Source: Candidatus Nitrosopolaris rasttigaisensis
Lineage (GTDB): Archaea; Thermoproteota; Nitrososphaeria; Nitrososphaerales; Nitrososphaeraceae
Direction of reading: 5' to 3'
Assembly (NCBI GenBank): GCA_933226995.1
Contig: CAKOFP010000167.1
Span: forward strand, 1 to 8,057
DNA length: 8,057 nt
Under the pieces are notes generated by a model. That model saw only the letters and a list, made by a program, of their open reading frames with translations. It made no database searches and was not told the origin of the DNA. Positions 6,005-8,057 of the stretch are shown here, piece by piece. Every line of letters starts with the position of its first letter. Position 1 is the stretch's first letter. A program made the position numbers and the translations under genes.

Positions 6005-6208
6005 TCATAGCTTGGGCAGCTTTAACATGACTTGCACTGACAGTCGTGGATATGTGAGTTGTAGAGTTTCAGTTTTCTCATGTGGAACAATTTTGACTTG
6101 ACTTTGCAAACAATAAATCCTCCTTAGCTGGCAGTAATCATAGTAGTGATACGACTCCGGAGTAAGAATGGAACAAGTTATTATACCTGAAGATGCATTT
6201 ACAGTCAA
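6005..6208 (-). CDS. Doubtful short ORF, unknown (67 codons)
   Basis: I do not recognise this frame. It has no ATG: a TTG at 6208 is the only candidate start, while the frame stays open upstream into the end of the DUF5655-like gene. The product is Tyr/Cys-rich in the middle (ESYHYYDYCQLRRIYCLQSQ) and then alternates hydrophobic residues (TLQLTYPRLSVQVML), which would suit a beta-rich fold with three cysteines. It lies on the same strand as both neighbours. The options are a real small gene with an unusual start, the surviving piece of a larger secreted-type protein that lost its signal peptide, or chance. Confidence 0.25.
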   Translation of the reverse strand: MTVNASSGIITCSILTPESYHYYDYCQLRRIYCLQSQVKIVPHEKTETLQLTYPRLSVQVMLKLPKL

Positions 6209-6226
6209 AATACCGTGTATGAACTT

Positions 6227-6270
6227 GATTTTATTGATTTGTCCCCAGCGGGATTTTATTGGTTTTATTG
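6227..6270. repeat. Direct repeats of GATTTTATTG
   Basis: GATTTTATTG occurs exactly at 6227-6236 and 6252-6261, and once more with a single mismatch at 6261-6270. On the minus strand each copy reads CAATAAAATC, so the copies resemble weak TATA boxes placed before the doubtful ORF at 6208. They overlap the end of the DUF5655-like gene. Confidence 0.35.
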
Positions 6271-6603
6271 AATAGTCTGATATGCATTTTTGATTTGAGA
6301 TTTGAGATCTTCCACTTCTTGCATGGTGTTAACTGTCAGAATTGTAGCTGACTCATTTCTACTAGTTCTTATAGAAATAATCAGAGAGTCATTTTTTGGT
6401 TGTATGTCCAAGAATGTTCTAAAGGTGAGAGACTTCGCGTAAACAATTCTATGCGGCCTAACTTCTTCGATGACGTTATCACCAAGAGATTTTACGAAAT
6501 TTCTTATCTCAAGCAATGAAGCCCTCGGTTGTTCCCCTAGTCCATGGAGATGGGTTTCGAAGGGTAATGATGGTTTATTAGAATAAAGTCCGAATTTACT
6601 CAT
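6265..6603 (-). CDS. DUF5655-domain-like protein (112 aa), function unknown
   Basis: This small soluble protein has no signal peptide or membrane segment. Residues about 27-112 follow the layout of DUF5655, a domain found alone or attached to predicted nucleic-acid or transport proteins: a first helix (RASLLEIRNFVKSLG), the LGDNVIEE turn at 40-47, a strand HRIVYAKSLTFRTFLDIQP (about 51-69) that corresponds to the family's IAYK...FaeVqp, a second strand (DSLIISIR), and a final helix of the VEDLKSQIKNAYQTIQ type. The first 26 residues are a short polar extension. The assignment comes from pattern memory, not from a search. The ATG at 6603 is supported by a TATA-like box. A perfect inverted repeat sits between box and start, which suggests regulated expression. 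The biochemical role of the domain is unknown. Confidence 0.62.
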   Translation of the reverse strand: MSKFGLYSNKPSLPFETHLHGLGEQPRASLLEIRNFVKSLGDNVIEEVRPHRIVYAKSLTFRTFLDIQPKNDSLIISIRTSRNESATILTVNTMQEVEDLKSQIKNAYQTIQ

Positions 6604-6609
6604 ATAGTG

Positions 6610-6634
6610 CCAGATAAGAATAATGGTTATCTGG
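6610..6634 (-). promoter_or_regulatory. 8-bp inverted repeat over the predicted transcript start of the DUF5655-like gene
   Basis: CCAGATAA (6610-6617) and TTATCTGG (6627-6634) are perfect complements with a 9-base spacer. The repeat fills the space between the TATA-like box (6637-6646) and the ATG at 6603. A protein bound there would block transcription, so a repressor operator is the simplest reading. A leader hairpin is the alternative. Confidence 0.45.
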
Positions 6635-6636
6635 GA

Positions 6637-6646
6637 CTATTTTAAG
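6637..6646 (-). promoter_or_regulatory. TATA-like box of the DUF5655-like gene
   Basis: CTTAAAATAG on the minus strand is centred about 38 bases before the ATG at 6603, predicting a start near 6616 and a leader of about 13 bases. Confidence 0.45.
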
Positions 6647-6756
6647 CATTATTTTTCGGTGGACCCTTTGACCTACTGCTCAGTTATTGAGACATTGACT
6701 GAAATGCGAGTGATGAGAAATTTTATTGTGATACGAGAAAAAGGAGCCTTTCCAAT

Positions 6757-6766
6757 GGGCTAGCCC
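6757..6766. repeat. 10-bp GC-rich palindrome GGGCTAGCCC
   Basis: This perfect palindrome stands out in AT-rich intergenic DNA between two divergent genes (6603 and 6891). It is over 90 bases from either TATA-like box. Confidence 0.25.
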
Positions 6767-6818
6767 GTGTATAATTGAGGAACAAACTAGTAGTATTAAT
6801 AAAGTAAATAGGTAGTAT

Positions 6819-6848
6819 AATATTTCAAAGTCAAGAAGATGAAATATT
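6819..6848 (+). promoter_or_regulatory. 9-bp inverted repeat upstream of the TATA box of the 6891 gene
   Basis: AATATTTCA (6819-6827) and TGAAATATT (6840-6848) are perfect complements separated by 12 bases, so their centres lie two helical turns apart. The repeat ends 11 bases before the TATA-like box at 6860. This is where archaeal activators, or repressors competing with TFB, commonly bind. Confidence 0.45.
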
Positions 6849-6859
6849 TGATTATGTCC

Positions 6860-6867
6860 TTTTTATG
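6860..6867 (+). promoter_or_regulatory. TATA-like box giving a leaderless transcript
   Basis: TTTTTATG is centred about 27 bases before the ATG at 6891, so transcription is expected to begin at or next to the start codon. Leaderless mRNAs are common in archaea, and this supports the chosen start. Confidence 0.5.
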
Positions 6868-6890
6868 AATGAGATGGTACACAAGTTCTT

Positions 6891-7487
6891 ATGATACAGG
6901 CTACTCAATCAGGGTTTGAAAAACTGATACTGCCGGCGTTTGTCTTTGTAATAGTTGGTCTGTATAATACTGTCGGTATGAATACCAATACAATAGTTGA
7001 TGCCAAGGCATTATCTTCTTCTATCGCCACGACTGCTAATAACACGAAAGTTTCGGCAGCGACGACATCATCTTCCAGTGTAACAAAGATACATGCTGTG
7101 AGAATAACGTCACCTGCAAAGGGTCAACAAGTTCCTGTTGGAAAGAATCTCCTAGTTTCTGGTATATCAAAACCTACGGGCGGTACTAATAATAAATCTA
7201 ATTGTCATGTCTCTGTTATCCTAAATGGGATAAAGCCATACCAGAATACTACTGGAGTAGGTCCTCTAGGACAAAATGATTATTCAAAATGGAAATTTAC
7301 ACTTCCTCAAGCCTACACAACTGTTAAGGAGGGAACAAACAAAATAACTGCCAAATTCTCCTGTGGTAACAACGCTAATCTTGTTTCGTATTATAGTGTA
7401 AATGTAACTGGAGCACGTGTGAATATTGGTAATCGCGCACATGCTGCTACAAATACCTCAGCTCCTGGAATAATTACACCCCACTAA
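6891..7487 (+). CDS. Secreted single-domain beta-sandwich (Ig-like) protein, thaumarchaeal type
   Basis: This is a 198-residue exported protein of unknown ligand. A signal peptide or membrane anchor lies at about 11-25 (KLILPAFVFVIVGLY) with possible cleavage near VDAKA (36-40). A Ser/Thr/Asn linker (41-65) follows. The domain at about 66-173 begins with VRITSPAKGQQVPVGKNLLV, then C105 in SNCHVSVILNG, GPLGQNDYSKWKF (124-136), the EGTNKITAKFSC block ending at C158, and a final strand YYSVNV. The two cysteines are probably paired across the sandwich. The 'TSP-KGQQVPVG' opening and 'N-ITAK' closing strand are typical of Ig-like or FN3-like adhesion modules. There are several N-glycosylation sequons (NNT, NTT, NVT, NTS). 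The C-terminus has no second membrane segment, so the protein is either released or held by an uncleaved N-terminal anchor. The gene is alone, with its own TATA-like box and inverted repeat. Confidence 0.8.
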   Translation: MIQATQSGFEKLILPAFVFVIVGLYNTVGMNTNTIVDAKALSSSIATTANNTKVSAATTSSSSVTKIHAVRITSPAKGQQVPVGKNLLVSGISKPTGGTNNKSNCHVSVILNGIKPYQNTTGVGPLGQNDYSKWKFTLPQAYTTVKEGTNKITAKFSCGNNANLVSYYSVNVTGARVNIGNRAHAATNTSAPGIITPH

Positions 7488-8057
7488 AAGTAAGTCCAGT
7501 AACTAACTTCTAGGGTGTAGTCCAGTCGGACAGAGATTGACTAGTCAAGTCAAGGCGATCCTTCATGAATATTAAATTAGGAATTATTTTATCATGCTCT
7601 TCAATTGCTAATTTATCATTTTGTTTTGATTGTTCTTAACTCTTAAGAATTTTATATTCTTTACACGAAAGAATTTTCAGAGTTGAAACATGAAAAAATT
7701 GAGTGAACCGCACCGTTTCACCGAGGATGTGTATTTGTCTAGAATTAGAATGTGCAGGTTCTTTGATCGGAACAATAATCAATAAGCAGCGTAAATTAAG
7801 CTATTATGAGTAATTTAGCAACGAAAACTGGCTGAAACTTTTATTTTGTGTTAGAATGAACTATTCTTATAATTCCGATACGGCTTCTGTATTTCACAAA
7901 ACAGAAAGAAGTCACGTCGGGATCTCGTTATATTTTTATCACTTCAATCAAGTTCCTGCTGCTTGACCGAATCGTTGTCTATCATAAAACAAGAAGATTA
8001 AGGAAATTGCTTGCTATATAGCAGTTTATTATTCCTCACTTCCAAGCCCACCAATTG
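7488..8057. other. Gene-poor right end of the window
   Basis: No confident gene is seen. Three short plus-strand frames exist: 7565-7639 (24 aa, hydrophobic), 7690-7785 (31 aa, preceded at normal spacing by TTTTATAT at 7650-7657) and 7856-7966 (36 aa). None has a recognisable motif. The region also has the repeated 8-mer AGTCCAGT (7493-7500, 7519-7526), a 12-bp palindrome TTGACTAGTCAA (7537-7548), a 6-bp hairpin (TTCTGT/ACAGAA, 7885-7906) and a 12-bp palindrome TGCTATATAGCA (8012-8023). On the minus strand 8029-8057 reads IGGLGSEE-stop, which could be the tail of a gene entering from the right. Confidence 0.45.
7633..7657 (+). terminator. Possible terminator of the 6891 gene
   Basis: A perfect 7-bp stem (TTCTTAA 7633-7639 with TTAAGAA 7643-7649, 3-base loop) is followed directly by TTTTATATTCTTT. 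It lies 146 bases after the stop codon. The same T-rich run could instead act as a TATA box for the 31-codon frame at 7690. Confidence 0.3.

Noticed and set aside
6708..6770. GTGATGA resembling a C box of an archaeal C/D guide RNA
   Set aside because: No CUGA D box or C'/D' pair lies at the right distance downstream.
1..8057. CRISPR array, insertion sequence, integrase or phage genes
   Set aside because: No regularly spaced repeats, transposase motifs or recombinase motifs were found on either strand.

Overview
The window looks like a piece of an AT-rich archaeal chromosome. The best guess is an ammonia-oxidising thaumarchaeote (Nitrososphaerota, Nitrososphaera/Nitrosocosmicus type). The basis is TATA-like boxes about 26 bp before likely transcript starts, at least one apparently leaderless gene, no convincing Shine-Dalgarno sites, low coding density, and two secreted Asn/Ser/Thr-rich proteins of a kind I associate with this group. 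No marker gene such as amoA, rRNA or tRNA is present, so the lineage is an inference.

Layout. Bases 1-375 (minus strand) hold the N-terminal part of an alpha/beta-hydrolase esterase that runs off the left edge. It diverges from a YjbQ/UPF0047 gene (500-919, plus). Next is a 460-base gap with a 144-bp inverted-repeat-bounded element and a terminator-like hairpin. Then comes a glucose-1-dehydrogenase-like SDR oxidoreductase (1379-2176, minus). A gene-poor stretch of about 1.5 kb (2177-3673) contains hairpins, a 14-bp palindrome and possible coding debris. A Dam-type adenine-N6 DNA methyltransferase follows (3674-4603, minus), with no visible restriction partner. A 64-aa unknown small gene (4788-4982, plus) converges on a secreted protein gene (5016-5915, minus). 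Upstream of that are a doubtful short ORF and a DUF5655-like gene (6265-6603, minus). A second secreted, single-domain beta-sandwich protein lies at 6891-7487 (plus). The last 570 bases have no confident gene.

The genes look individually transcribed. Most strand changes and gaps are accompanied by their own TATA-like box, and no operon or multi-gene system is evident. The most notable items are the lone Dam methylase inside gene-poor DNA, the inverted-repeat-bounded element at 1116-1259, and perfect inverted repeats at three promoters (SDR, DUF5655, secreted protein) that look like operators. I do not see a clear new multi-gene system.
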